Source of the DNA: Kiritimatiellia bacterium
GTDB taxonomy: Bacteria > Verrucomicrobiota > Kiritimatiellia > PWTM01
Direction: 5' to 3'
Length of the DNA stretch: 33,089 nucleotides
Assembly: GCA_026417735.1 (NCBI GenBank)
Contig: JAOACR010000022.1
Span: forward strand, 1-33,089
The translations under genes and the position numbers were made by a program. This document shows positions 1-9,037 of the stretch, piece after piece (the stretch's first letter is position 1; each line of letters begins with the position of its first letter). The notes beneath the pieces were generated by a model that was not told where the DNA came from, made no database searches, and was given only the letters and a program-made list of their open reading frames with translations.

Positions 1-2756
1 CAAATGCGCAGCGCAGTCAGTTCACGATCACTGGCGGGGAGTACCGCAACATCACGAACGCCGCGGCTCAAATTCGTGTGGGGAACCGTGGCACTGGCGC
101 ACTGCACGTGGCGGGCGGCAGCTTTGTCGCCACAAACGGCGTCCCGTTCCGAATTGGCAACCACGGCGCCGGTAACGCTGTCGGTTTTGTGACGAACAGC
201 GGCGGCACCATGCGGCTGACCGATGCGAACGTGTTGCGGGGACTCTGGGTGATTAACGGCGGAACGGTGTTGCTGTCTTCCACCCTGTGGCTGACCAACT
301 CCACGGGTAGCGTGCAGTTTACCGCAGGGCTGGTCTCTGCCGGGGCGGTCGCCGCTTCAAACGGCACCGCGTTGACGGTGGGTGATGGAGCTTCGACGGC
401 GGTTCTCGGCCTTGGCGGCACCTCGACATTCGCAGACGGCCTCGTGCTCAATCCGCTTTCGGCGCTGGTCGTTTCGAACGCGATCGGCGCCACACCTCAT
501 CGCCTGTTTGGCAACATCTCCGGCTCGGGCGGCCTGCTCAAACTGGGTTCCGGATGGATGATTCTCGAGGGCGCTAACACCTACAGCGGCGGCACAACCG
601 CCCAAGTGGGCATTTTGGAGGCGGTGAGTCCTGGTGCGCTGCCGGGCTATAACACTGCCGGTAAAGTCCTAGCCGCAGCTGGTGCCGTTCTCGCGGTGAT
701 GGGCGGGGGTACCGGTCAGTGGACAGCTCCGGACGTGGACACGTTGCTCGCAAACATGGACGCGGCCGCAGGCAGCTTCCTTGGCTTCGACATCCCGAGC
801 AACTCGTTCACTTACGGAACTGCAATCGCCGGTAGCCGCGGCCTCGTGAAGCTGGGCAGCGGTGTGCTCACACTTTCAGGTTCCAGCAGCTATACATTCC
901 CAACGTTTGTGCGCAACGGAACGCTGCAACTCGGCGCGGCGAACGCGCTCCCCACCACCGGTGATTTGGTGCTCGGCTCCACGAATGTGTTGCTGGAAGG
1001 TGGCACACTCGACATGAACGGTCTGAGCCAGCGAGCTGCTCGTCTGTTCGCGGCGACGGTTACCAATGCGGGCGCCGGCGCGACGAATCGCGTGATTGGC
1101 CTCTCCCCAGGGCAGGAACTCTCGATCGTCTCCGGCGCCGCGGATCGGTTCGTGCAGGTACAGATCGGTGCCCACATGGAACTTTCGGGCGGCGGACGGC
1201 TCGCGCTGACCAACACCTCCGGCACCGTGATGATCTGGGGACAGGCATCCACCGATATGATCAACTTCCGCGGCATGGACGCCGCGCAGCTCGGCGAGCT
1301 CCATGCGGATGTGGGCTCGATCGTTGTTGGTTTCGACCCGACCGCGGGCGAAACCCAGCAGAGCCGCCAGGCGGTGCTTCTGCTCGCCAACACCAACACG
1401 ATCCGCGCGGCAACGCTCACAGTGGCGCAGTCGCCGCGTGATGGCTCCATTCGTGGGCGGATGTTCCTCGGCGTCTCCAATCGGTTGAACGTCTCCACAC
1501 TGCGCCTGGGCTACGACAAGGGGACGGGTTGGCTGCTGTTCCGCGACGGATTCACCGCCCCCAGCGTGTGGATCTCGGGGCGAAACCCCGGCGAGCGAGT
1601 GAACATATCTCAGGGCGAGTTCCTCTCGCTGAACTCCGGCACACAACCTCACGGTTACTTACTGGCGACGAACGATGGTGCGTCGGTGAACATCTACGCT
1701 GATCAATGGGTCCTCGGTACGCTCGGAACAAACGCAGGTTCAGCCACCGCCGGGGGGCGGGGCACGACGATCATCCGTGACGGCGCGGTCGACGTGAATA
1801 CGCTCATCATCGGCCGCAGCTTTCCCACCGTCAGCACCGGCAGCGGCCTAGGATGGTTCACGCTGCTGGGGGGCACCATGACCGTGAACAGCGGCATTGT
1901 GCTCGGCCAGATGCTCGGAGGCGGCAGTGACATCGCCGGCACCCTCATCCTGAGCGGCGGCGTGACAACGGTTTCGGGCAACATCGCAGACGGCGGCGGC
2001 ACGAGCACACTCATGCTCGACGGCGGCACGCTGAACATGCAGGGCAATGCGATTGGCAGCGCGGGCAATCCGATCAACAATCTCACCCTCGCCAGAGGCG
2101 TGCTCCGCAACGTGGGCCAGATCAACGGCGGCGCAAACTGGGCGAAGACGGGGTCCGGCACACTGACGATGGAGGGCACGCACAGCTACAGCGGCGCTCT
2201 CACCGTCCAAAGCGGCACTCTGCTCTACAACGGCACCTATACGGGCAGCGGCCTGATCACGGTTCAGAACACCGCTGTGCTCGGCGGCACCGGTTCAGTG
2301 GCCGGCATCTACGTCGCATCGGGCGGCACGCTGGCCCCTGGCGCCAGCCCCGGCGTGCTCACGGCCTCAGGCAATGTCACCTTTGAGCCCGGTTCGGTTT
2401 TCGAGGTTGAGGTGCTCGGCACGCTCGCCGGCCAGTACGACCAGCTGCTGATGAACGCGTCCTCGAGCCTGACGCCTGGGGGAGCCACCCTCTCGGTGAT
2501 CGCCCCCAGCCCGCTTCCCTATGGGGCAGTCTTCCCGATCATCAGCGGATGGGGCTCGATCGATTCTAGCACGTTCGCCGGTCTGGCTGACGGGAACACG
2601 TTCGTTGCCGGCGCCAACACGTTCCAGATCAACTACGGCACGCTGAGCGGTTACAACGACGACGTGACGCTCCTGGTGATCCCGGAACCGTCCACGCTAG
2701 GATTGCTCGGTGTGGTCAGCGTCGCGGTCCTGCTTCGCCGCCGACTGCGTGGCTGA
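1..2756 (+). CDS. Autotransporter-repeat protein with PEP-CTERM sorting tail (5' truncated)
   Basis: The frame is open from the left edge (first full codon at 3) to TGA at 2754-2756, so the true start lies outside the window and the GTG at 78 is internal. The product is rich in Gly, Thr, Ser, Asn and Val with short beta-strand repeats. Autotransporter-associated strand motifs of the type LxKxGxGxLxLxGxxxYSG occur around 530-620, 838-900 and 2133-2235. A PGxSPG segment near 2335-2412 precedes a C-terminal beta domain. The end is a PEP-CTERM tripartite signal: Pro-Glu-Pro at 2682-2690, a hydrophobic helix (LGLLGVVSVAVLL) and a basic RRRLRG tail. Family knowledge says such proteins are exported and sorted to the envelope by an exosortase. 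There are no Cys-rich or enzymatic motifs. A structural or adhesive surface protein is likely, but its ligand cannot be told. Confidence 0.88.
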   Translation, partial: NAQRSQFTITGGEYRNITNAAAQIRVGNRGTGALHVAGGSFVATNGVPFRIGNHGAGNAVGFVTNSGGTMRLTDANVLRGLWVINGGTVLLSSTLWLTNSTGSVQFTAGLVSAGAVAASNGTALTVGDGASTAVLGLGGTSTFADGLVLNPLSALVVSNAIGATPHRLFGNISGSGGLLKLGSGWMILEGANTYSGGTTAQVGILEAVSPGALPGYNTAGKVLAAAGAVLAVMGGGTGQWTAPDVDTLLANMDAAAGSFLGFDIPSNSFTYGTAIAGSRGLVKLGSGVLTLSGSSSYTFPTFVRNGTLQLGAANALPTTGDLVLGSTNVLLEGGTLDMNGLSQRAARLFAATVTNAGAGATNRVIGLSPGQELSIVSGAADRFVQVQIGAHMELSGGGRLALTNTSGTVMIWGQASTDMINFRGMDAAQLGELHADVGSIVVGFDPTAGETQQSRQAVLLLANTNTIRAATLTVAQSPRDGSIRGRMFLGVSNRLNVSTLRLGYDKGTGWLLFRDGFTAPSVWISGRNPGERVNISQGEFLSLNSGTQPHGYLLATNDGASVNIYADQWVLGTLGTNAGSATAGGRGTTIIRDGAVDVNTLIIGRSFPTVSTGSGLGWFTLLGGTMTVNSGIVLGQMLGGGSDIAGTLILSGGVTTVSGNIADGGGTSTLMLDGGTLNMQGNAIGSAGNPINNLTLARGVLRNVGQINGGANWAKTGSGTLTMEGTHSYSGALTVQSGTLLYNGTYTGSGLITVQNTAVLGGTGSVAGIYVASGGTLAPGASPGVLTASGNVTFEPGSVFEVEVLGTLAGQYDQLLMNASSSLTPGGATLSVIAPSPLPYGAVFPIISGWGSIDSSTFAGLADGNTFVAGANTFQINYGTLSGYNDDVTLLVIPEPSTLGLLGVVSVAVLLRRRLRG

Positions 2757-3332
2757 TCCCTCGGCGCGGTTGCGCTGCCGCAGCGGCGTGATTCCACGAC
2801 ACACAAGAAATCGCGCAGCAGGGACTCATTCCCATCCTGCCCGATGCACCGTGGTGTGATCAGCAGTCGTGTGCTGGCTCCGTACTAGAGAATAGGACAC
2901 GGGAAACCAGAAGCATGCCGCAGCCGCCCTCGCACGCCGGAGCCATCGGCGGAGTCGACCGGCGATCGCAATCCGCAGCTTCGGCGAAAAAGCGCCAAGT
3001 CGGTGCGGCGCTCTTCAACGTGGGCGCCGTCCACTCTCTGGAGAAAACCCTTCGCGCGTAGTCCAAGCTTTGGACGCGCACATGGGCGCGCTCTCCTGTC
3101 CACGACGCGGATGCCGGATCTCGCCGACGCTTTCCCCCCACGACACGTACGCTGGCGTCGTCGGGCAAGGTGGTACGCCATCGATCCTGCGCTGCCCCAC
3201 CGCCCAGCTCGTCCGGTAGAGCTTCTGCGTATCGCCGCGAAGTCGTGCCAGCGCGGCTCGCCGACGGTGTGTGCCGGCCGTCACCGTATCCGGCAACGGG
3301 CTTCGCTGTTCCCCACCCCACGCCATCGCGTC
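2757..3332. other. Intergenic region without a recognised gene
   Basis: This stretch separates the convergent ends of the PEP-CTERM protein and plsC. Several overlapping open frames cross it (the longest is 2860-3357 on the minus strand), but none has a recognisable domain, a convincing ribosome-binding site or strong third-position GC bias. I looked for and did not see the conserved cores of RNase P RNA, tmRNA or SRP RNA. A small inverted repeat lies at 3061-3075 (GTCCAA, loop GCT, TTGGAC) and a weak CGCTG-CCG-CAGCG hairpin lies just after the 2756 stop. Neither is followed by a T-tract. The region may hold transcription ends, an unrecognised small RNA or a decayed gene. Confidence 0.5.
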
Positions 3333-3980
3333 TCAGCTCAACGCGGTGCCGCAACATTCCGAGAGAACTCGGATTCTCTCCATCACCAGCTCCGCGACAC
3401 GCTCATAGGCCTGCGCCCCCGTCGCCCGTGCGGAGATTTCTTCCGGCCGGATCGCCTCGCCATAGTGCACCGCAACCGGCCGGCCGAGTCGAGGGCGACC
3501 CGCCCCTTTTGGCCACGCCTCAAACGTTCCTTCAATCCACGCCGGAACTACCGGCACCGCCGCTTTGGCGACAAGGAACCCGATCCCTCGCTTCGGCGGC
3601 TGCAGTTGCCCATCCGGAGAGCGTGTGCCCTCCGGGAACAGGCCCAACACATGCCCTGCTCGCAATAGCTCGAGCGCCCGGCGGATCGCACCGACATCCC
3701 CTTTGCCGCGTTCCACCGGCACTGCACCAACCGCGCGCAGCAGCCATCCCCATGGAGGCTGAAACAGCTCGGATTTCGCCAGGTAGTGCACGACGCGGTG
3801 CGGGATCGCACAGCCGAGCAGCGGCGGATCCAGCACGCTGGCATGGTTTGCCGCGATGATGCACGGTCCTTCCGCCGGGACGTGCTCCATCCCCTCGGCG
3901 CGGAGGTGATGAACGAGCCGGAAATACAAACGGCACAGCGCCCGGCCCGCCCGATAGACGAAAGGACCGCGCCCGCTCAT
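3333..3980 (-). CDS. plsC: 1-acyl-sn-glycerol-3-phosphate acyltransferase (PlsC/LPLAT family)
   Basis: The product is 215 aa. It would transfer an acyl chain to lysophosphatidic acid to make phosphatidic acid at the inner membrane. The catalytic HX4D box is NHASVLD, with His46 and Asp51. The acceptor-binding box FPEGTRS is at 115-121. Around residue 88 lies PVERGKGD, the arginine-containing block II. A later block with VPAWIEGTF matches the usual VPV-I-G motif. The length fits compact bacterial members of the family (about 200-250 aa). The ATG overlaps the cmk stop by 4 bp (ATGA), so it is probably translated by coupling as the last gene of the trpS-to-plsC operon. Pairing of cmk with a plsC-type gene is common in bacteria. 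Acyl-chain preference cannot be read from the sequence. Confidence 0.9.
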   Translation of the reverse strand: MSGRGPFVYRAGRALCRLYFRLVHHLRAEGMEHVPAEGPCIIAANHASVLDPPLLGCAIPHRVVHYLAKSELFQPPWGWLLRAVGAVPVERGKGDVGAIRRALELLRAGHVLGLFPEGTRSPDGQLQPPKRGIGFLVAKAAVPVVPAWIEGTFEAWPKGAGRPRLGRPVAVHYGEAIRPEEISARATGAQAYERVAELVMERIRVLSECCGTALS

Positions 3981-4654
3981 GCGCTCGACAGTCCAGCGCG
4001 AACCCTCGAAACGATCCGCTGCACGACCTCTTCAACGGTCATCCGGGTCGTGTCCAGCACCTCTGCGCCCAGCGCCACCTGCAGCGGCGCCTCCGGACGC
4101 GTTCGATCCCGCCGGTCACGACGCTCCAGCGACTGCCGCACATCCTCCACATCCGCCGCGGCGCCCATCTGCGCAATATCGAGCGAGCGACGCCGCGCCC
4201 GCTCGGCAGGGTCCGCGTCGAGATAAAACTTGAAGGCCGCATCCGGGAACACCACTGTGCCAATGTCACGACCTTCCATCACCAGGGGGCCGAACGCGCG
4301 CGTTTCGCGCAAGCGGGCGACGATGAACCGCCTCACCTCCGGGATCGCCGCCACATCTGAGACCGCTTCCGCCACCTCCGGCGTACGAAGTTCCGGCCCC
4401 GCCCCTTCCCCGTCCAGAAAAAGCTTCACCGCGCCATCTTCAAGGCGAGTTTCCCAGCGGCACAGGCGCATCGTTTCGATCACCACGGCCGGATCATTCC
4501 CGCGCCACCCCCGCCGCAACACCGCCCTGGTCAGCGCACGATAGAACATCCCGGAGTCGACGTACACAAACCCCAGCTGCCGCGCCACCGCGCGAGCGAC
4601 GGTGGACTTCCCCGACGCGGACGGGCCGTCAATCGCCACCTGAATGGACGGCAT
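3977..4654 (-). CDS. cmk: Cytidylate kinase
   Basis: The product is 225 aa. It phosphorylates CMP or dCMP with ATP in the cytosol. The N-terminus carries the P-loop GPSASGKS (about residues 10-17). It is followed by the nucleotide-binding DSGMFYRALTRA segment and, near residue 130, MEGRDIGTVVFPDA, which is diagnostic for bacterial Cmk. The LID arginines follow in a DPAERARRR segment. I chose ATG at 4654. An in-frame ATG at 4684 would overlap aroA by 25 bp and add ten residues not expected before the conserved first strand. The chosen ATG has a GGGTGAG-like site that overlaps the aroA stop. aroA-cmk adjacency is a widespread bacterial arrangement. Confidence 0.93.
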   Translation of the reverse strand: MPSIQVAIDGPSASGKSTVARAVARQLGFVYVDSGMFYRALTRAVLRRGWRGNDPAVVIETMRLCRWETRLEDGAVKLFLDGEGAGPELRTPEVAEAVSDVAAIPEVRRFIVARLRETRAFGPLVMEGRDIGTVVFPDAAFKFYLDADPAERARRRSLDIAQMGAAADVEDVRQSLERRDRRDRTRPEAPLQVALGAEVLDTTRMTVEEVVQRIVSRVRAGLSSA

Positions 4655-4659
4655 CTCGC

Positions 4660-5991
4660 TCACCCGCGATGTCCAGTCAAACATGCCAGGTCAGCCGCAA
4701 AGCCGGGATACGACGTGTCCACACACGCGACGTCATGCACCGTGCAGGGGCCGTCCGCAAACAGGCATAGCACCGCCAGCGACATCGCGACGCGGTGATC
4801 GCCGCGGCTGTGCAAGCAGTCCGACGCGCGGATCCGCCCACCGCCCCGCACCACCATTCCGTCCGGCCGCTCGATCACCTCCACCCCCATCGCCCGCAGC
4901 CCCGCCGCCATCGTCGCGATCCGATCCGATTCCTTCACTCGCAGCTCTGCCGCGTCCCGAATCACCGTCTCCCCCTCCGCCAGCGCACCCGCCACCGAGA
5001 GAACTGGCAATTCGTCGATGAGGTTGGGGATTTCCGCGCCGCCAATGACCGTCCCCCGCAGGCGACAGCCCCGCACCACCACATCACCTCGGGGCTCCCA
5101 CTCCGCCGCCGCACCAATGGCCGGTTGAATCCGTACCTCCGCGCCCATCCGTCGCAGCACCTCCAACACGGCGGTGCGTCGGGGATTGAGCCCCACGTTG
5201 CGGACTACCACCTCGCCTCCCGGCCGCACCGCGGCGGCAACAACCCAGAACGCCGCGGAGGAGATGTCGCCCGGCACTTCCCACTCACCCCCACCCGCGG
5301 TAACAGGCCGCCCCCCCGATCCGCTCAGTTCCACCACCCGGTCACCATCGCTGCTGACCGGCAGGCCCATCGCTCGCAGAAGACGCTCCGTGTGGTCGCG
5401 CGTAGGCATCGGTTCCACTACGCGCGTCCGTCCCTCGGCGCGAAGACCCGCCAGCAACACGCAGGACTTCACCTGAGCGGAGGCGACTGGCGGCGCATAC
5501 TCGATCGCCCGCAAATGCCCACCCCGTACGCGGATGGGCGCGCGTCCATCCACCCCCAGCAGCTCCACCTTCGCCCCCATCCGCTGTAACGGTTCCTGGA
5601 TCCGGCGCATCGGACGAGAACGAACGGACGCATCGCCCGTCAGCACGGCCTCGATCGGATGGCCCGCAATCAATCCGGTCAGAAGCCGGATGCCCGTGCC
5701 GGAATTCCCAAGATCGAGCTCTCCGATCGGAGCTCTCAGTTCACCCCCTGCCCCTTCGATCAGCAGCGCGTCCCCCTCAAAGCGCGCGCGGGCGCCGAGC
5801 GACTCCATCGCCGCAACCGTCCGCAGGCAATCCTCACTGCGCAGAAAGTGCTGGATTCGCGCCACACCTTGCCCCGCGCCGCACACCATCGCAAGCCGGT
5901 GGGAGATGCTTTTGTCGCCGGGCACGTGTACTTCGCCCGACACTCGCTCGCATGGCTCCACCCTCCAGCACATTTCGCCGCCCGTGCTCAT
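4660..5991 (-). CDS. aroA: 3-phosphoshikimate 1-carboxyvinyltransferase (EPSP synthase)
   Basis: The product is 443 aa, normal for AroA. It joins shikimate-3-phosphate and phosphoenolpyruvate, the penultimate step to chorismate. The signature blocks are present in order: PGDKSISHR (Lys27), LGNSGTGIRLL (the PEP-site loop), GDASVRSRPM, SAQVKSCVLLAGL, TRDHTERLL, GDISSAAF, the catalytic RVKESDR and GDHRVAMSLAV near the C-terminus. The glyphosate-site loop reads LGNSGTGIRLL, with Gly, Thr and Ile where common class I enzymes have Ala, Met and Arg nearby; tolerance class cannot be decided by eye. The start overlaps the tyrA stop by 4 bp (ATGA). Confidence 0.96.
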   Translation of the reverse strand: MSTGGEMCWRVEPCERVSGEVHVPGDKSISHRLAMVCGAGQGVARIQHFLRSEDCLRTVAAMESLGARARFEGDALLIEGAGGELRAPIGELDLGNSGTGIRLLTGLIAGHPIEAVLTGDASVRSRPMRRIQEPLQRMGAKVELLGVDGRAPIRVRGGHLRAIEYAPPVASAQVKSCVLLAGLRAEGRTRVVEPMPTRDHTERLLRAMGLPVSSDGDRVVELSGSGGRPVTAGGGEWEVPGDISSAAFWVVAAAVRPGGEVVVRNVGLNPRRTAVLEVLRRMGAEVRIQPAIGAAAEWEPRGDVVVRGCRLRGTVIGGAEIPNLIDELPVLSVAGALAEGETVIRDAAELRVKESDRIATMAAGLRAMGVEVIERPDGMVVRGGGRIRASDCLHSRGDHRVAMSLAVLCLFADGPCTVHDVACVDTSYPGFAADLACLTGHRG

Positions 5992-6896
5992 TCCACCGCC
6001 TCGTCTCCGCTGATGGCTCCGCGCAGCAGCTCGGCCCGGGCGCGTCGCCCCTCCTCGAGCAGCGCCCGAACCTCCGCGAACGCGCCTCGGCCCACCGCAG
6101 CCCGCAGCTCCGCCACGCCGCGCGCAAGACAGTCCAGCTCCCCCTCGATCGCGTCGCGATTGGTCTCCACGATGTCACGCCAAAGATCCGGTGATCCCCC
6201 CGCCACCCGCGTCGTATCGCGGAACCCGGGGCCGATCAGCGCCCTGATCCTCTGCGGGTCACCCCCGTCCCGGGCGGCGCAGCGAGCGACCAGCGCGGCG
6301 GCCAGATGCGGCAAATGACTGGTGCGCGCAATCCAGCGGTCGTGCTCCGCCGCGCTCATCCGGACGACCCGGGCACCGACCGCGCGCCACAGTCGCTCCG
6401 TCCGCTCGAGATCCGCGCGCTCCGCGCCGTCGGTCACCACCACCGTCACTGCCCCCTCATATAGATCCGGTCGGGCCGCGTCGAATCCCTGCTGCTCCGA
6501 GCCGGCAATCGGATGGCTGCCCACCATCGCAACACCGGCGGCCCGCGCGGCGGCCTGCGACCGCTCCAACACCCACCGCTTCGTGCTGCCAACGTCGGTG
6601 AGCAATCCTCCGCGCTTCAATACCGGTGCGATCCGCGCAACGAGCTCCGGAATCACGCAGACCGGCGCGCACACCACCGCCACGTCCGCCCCCTCCGCCG
6701 CTGCCTCCGGCGATTCAAACGCCGCATCCACCGCGCCCGCTGCGACCGCCGCGGCTCGGACCTCCGCCCGCCGCGAACTGCCAACCACCCGGCGCGCCGC
6801 GCCGCGCCGCCGCAACGCCATCGCCAGCGAGCCGCCCATTAGACCCAGCCCGATCACCGCAACCGTTCGCGGCAGCGCCATTCGCCGGCCCCTCAC
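5988..6896 (-). CDS. tyrA: Prephenate dehydrogenase
   Basis: The product is 302 aa and would oxidatively decarboxylate prephenate to 4-hydroxyphenylpyruvate with NAD(P). The N-terminal Rossmann fold has GLGLMGGS. The family hallmark GSHPIAGSEQQGFD, containing the active-site His and Ser, is in the middle. An all-helical C-terminal dimerisation domain follows. There is no fused chorismate mutase and no C-terminal ACT domain, so Tyr feedback through ACT is not evident. The start is GTG at 6896, overlapping the upstream stop as GTGA; ATG at 6881 is the alternative. Arogenate specificity cannot be excluded from sequence alone. Confidence 0.93.
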   Translation of the reverse strand: MRGRRMALPRTVAVIGLGLMGGSLAMALRRRGAARRVVGSSRRAEVRAAAVAAGAVDAAFESPEAAAEGADVAVVCAPVCVIPELVARIAPVLKRGGLLTDVGSTKRWVLERSQAAARAAGVAMVGSHPIAGSEQQGFDAARPDLYEGAVTVVVTDGAERADLERTERLWRAVGARVVRMSAAEHDRWIARTSHLPHLAAALVARCAARDGGDPQRIRALIGPGFRDTTRVAGGSPDLWRDIVETNRDAIEGELDCLARGVAELRAAVGRGAFAEVRALLEEGRRARAELLRGAISGDEAVE

Positions 6897-7927
6897 ACCG
6901 ACCGGCCGATCGCCGCGGCAACGCCCGCGATCTGGCGCATCAGCTGCTCGAACGTGTCAGGCAGCAGCGCCTGTTCCCCATCCGAGAGCGCCCGTTCGGG
7001 GCATCGGTGAATCTCGACCATGATGCCGTCGGCACCGGCCGCCACCGCCGCGCGCGCCATCGGCGCCACCAGATCCCAGTGGCCCGTACCGTGGCTCGGA
7101 TCCACCACCACCGGCAAATGGGACTCCCGATGCAGCACCGGCACCGCGCTCAGGTCTAGCGTGTTGCGCGTCGCACGTTCGAACGTCCGGATGCCGCGTT
7201 CACACAGGATCACGTTCGGATTGCCCTGCGCGAGCACGTACTCGGCGCTCATCAACAGCTCCTCGATCGTGTTCGCCAGCCCCCGCTTCAACAGCACCGG
7301 CCGGCCCGATCGCCCCACCGCCTTCAGCAGCGTGAAATTCTGCATGTTGCGCGCACCGACCTGCAGTACGTCCGCGACATCGGCGACGAGCTCCACGTCG
7401 CGCGGATCCATCACCTCGGTGACCACCGGCAGACCGATGGCCGTGCGCACTTCGCGCAACAGCCGAAGCCCCTCCACGCCCAGTCCTTGAAACGCATACG
7501 GTGAGGTCCGGGGCTTGAACGCACCCGCCCGCAACGCCGCCGCCCCCGCTGCCCGCGCCGCAGCAGCGAGGTCGAACAGCATCTCCCGGCCCTCGATCGA
7601 GCATGGCCCGGCGATCACCACCACGCGCACGCCCCCAACCTCCACCGGTGCCTCGCCGGCGCGCGCCGGACCGATCGTCACCCTCGTGCCCTGCGGCCGT
7701 GCCTCGAGGCTCGCCAGGCGGTAGGGCTTCACCACACTCATCACCCGCTCCACGCCCGGCATCGCCTCGATCGGCTGCTCGCGAATCCTCGCCTCGTCGC
7801 CGATCACCCCGATGATCGTGCGCTCGGTGCCTCGACTTACGTGCGGCTCCAGCCCGCATTCGCGGACCCGCTCACAAACGTGCGCGACATCCCGTTCCGC
7901 CGCGCCCTGCTTCATCACAATGATCAC
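6893..7927 (-). CDS. aroF: 3-deoxy-7-phosphoheptulonate (DAHP) synthase, type I-beta with N-terminal regulatory domain
   Basis: The product is 344 aa. It condenses phosphoenolpyruvate and erythrose-4-phosphate, the first committed step of aromatic synthesis. The first 70 or so residues form a ferredoxin-like regulatory domain with TIIGVIGDE. The KDO8P-synthase-like barrel follows with AGPCSIEG, GAFKPRTSPYAFQGLG, KRG, CERGIRTF and VDPSHGTGHW. This layout and length match the Thermotoga/Bacillus-type enzyme, where the N-terminal domain mediates feedback inhibition. A longer open frame reaches 8167 but has no homology there. GTG at 7927 overlaps the previous stop as GTGA and places the conserved start correctly. 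The symbol aroF is used for the type, and regulation by Tyr or Phe is inferred only. Confidence 0.95.
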   Translation of the reverse strand: MIIVMKQGAAERDVAHVCERVRECGLEPHVSRGTERTIIGVIGDEARIREQPIEAMPGVERVMSVVKPYRLASLEARPQGTRVTIGPARAGEAPVEVGGVRVVVIAGPCSIEGREMLFDLAAAARAAGAAALRAGAFKPRTSPYAFQGLGVEGLRLLREVRTAIGLPVVTEVMDPRDVELVADVADVLQVGARNMQNFTLLKAVGRSGRPVLLKRGLANTIEELLMSAEYVLAQGNPNVILCERGIRTFERATRNTLDLSAVPVLHRESHLPVVVDPSHGTGHWDLVAPMARAAVAAGADGIMVEIHRCPERALSDGEQALLPDTFEQLMRQIAGVAAAIGRSV

Positions 7928-9030
7928 GCGCGAACCCCCTGGGCGATCACCTCGGCCAGCGCACGCAGCGCCACCCGATTCTGCCGCCGCGTGCCGACCG
8001 TCACCCGAACATACTCGGGCAGGCCGTATCCGTCCATCGGACGCACAATCACCCCGCGGCGCTGCAATGCCTCGAACACTGCCCGGCCACAGCCCACTCT
8101 CACCAACAGAAAGTTCGCAACAGACGGCACCGTCTCCAGCCCCAGACGCCGGCACCCCGCCGCCCACTGGGCAAGGCCTGCGGCCACCATCCGGCGGGTC
8201 CGCTCGACGTGCTCCTCGTCCTCCAGCGCCGCCAGCGCCGCGGCCTGCGCGACCGAGTTCACATTGAACGGCTGACGCACACGATTCAGCGCGTCCACCA
8301 CCTCCGGCGGCCCGAGGCCGTAGCCGATTCGCAGCCCGGCCAACCCGTAGGTCTTCGAAAAAGTCCGCAGCACCATCACCGGCCGCCCTTCCCGAACATA
8401 CCGGATGGTGTCCGGTTGACGCTCCGGAGGCAGCAGCTCGATGTACGCCTCGTCGAGCACCACCAGTACGTCGGACGGCGTGCGCCGGATCAGCCGGTCA
8501 ATCTCCTCCGCCCCTACCATCGTGCCGGTCGGATTGTTCGGATTCGCAACGAAGATCAGTTTCGTCCGCGGCTCCACGGCCCCGGCCATCGCGTCGAGAT
8601 CGTGAGTGAACGCACGCATCGGCGTCTCGATCGTCCGCGCACCAAACAGCTCCGCCACCAGCCGGTACACGACGAACGCACACTGCGAGGCGACGATCGA
8701 ATCGCCGGGCTCCAGCAGCGCCTGCGCCAGCAGCGCGATCAGCTCGTTACTGCCATGCCCGACCGCAACGCAGTCGGGCGGCACGCAGAAGCGCCGGGCG
8801 AGCGCCTCGCGCAATGCAAACGCACCGCCGTCGGGATACAAATGGGCGCGCACAGCCGCCGCGCGGATCGCCCGCCGCGCCCGCGGTGACGGCCCCAGAG
8901 CGTTCTCGTTCGACGCGAGCTTCACAATGCCCGCCGCGTCCGCGAAACCCTGCTCCCGCGCCACCTCCTCGATTGGCCGACCAGGTTCATAGACTGCGAG
9001 CCGACGAACTCGATCGGGAATCGGAATCAT
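7924..9030 (-). CDS. hisC: Histidinol-phosphate/aromatic aminotransferase (HisC family)
   Basis: The product is 368 aa, a PLP-dependent fold-type I class II aminotransferase. Visible motifs are KLASNENALGPSP near the N-terminus, NPNNPTGT, VVLDEAYIEL with the PLP-contacting Asp and Tyr, and the Schiff-base lysine in FSKTYGLAGLRIGYG. An Arg close to the C-terminus in GLPEYVRVTVGT binds the substrate carboxylate. It lies between pheA and DAHP synthase and no other his gene is in the window. In this setting it probably transaminates phenylpyruvate and hydroxyphenylpyruvate, perhaps as well as histidinol phosphate. The open frame extends upstream through pheA, but ATG at 9030, 7 bp after the pheA stop and with an upstream GGGGAG, is the sensible start. 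Confidence 0.92.
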   Translation of the reverse strand: MIPIPDRVRRLAVYEPGRPIEEVAREQGFADAAGIVKLASNENALGPSPRARRAIRAAAVRAHLYPDGGAFALREALARRFCVPPDCVAVGHGSNELIALLAQALLEPGDSIVASQCAFVVYRLVAELFGARTIETPMRAFTHDLDAMAGAVEPRTKLIFVANPNNPTGTMVGAEEIDRLIRRTPSDVLVVLDEAYIELLPPERQPDTIRYVREGRPVMVLRTFSKTYGLAGLRIGYGLGPPEVVDALNRVRQPFNVNSVAQAAALAALEDEEHVERTRRMVAAGLAQWAAGCRRLGLETVPSVANFLLVRVGCGRAVFEALQRRGVIVRPMDGYGLPEYVRVTVGTRRQNRVALRALAEVIAQGVRA

Positions 9031-9037
9031 CTGTCGC

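Noticed and set aside
3-192. 62-codon frame starting at the left edge (+ strand)
   Set aside because: Overlaps the PEP-CTERM protein in another frame and has no supporting signal.
2860-3357. 165-codon open frame on the minus strand in the gap before plsC
   Set aside because: No recognisable domain, no ribosome-binding site, a start inside plsC and only moderate third-position GC bias. It is described as part of the unexplained region, not as a gene.
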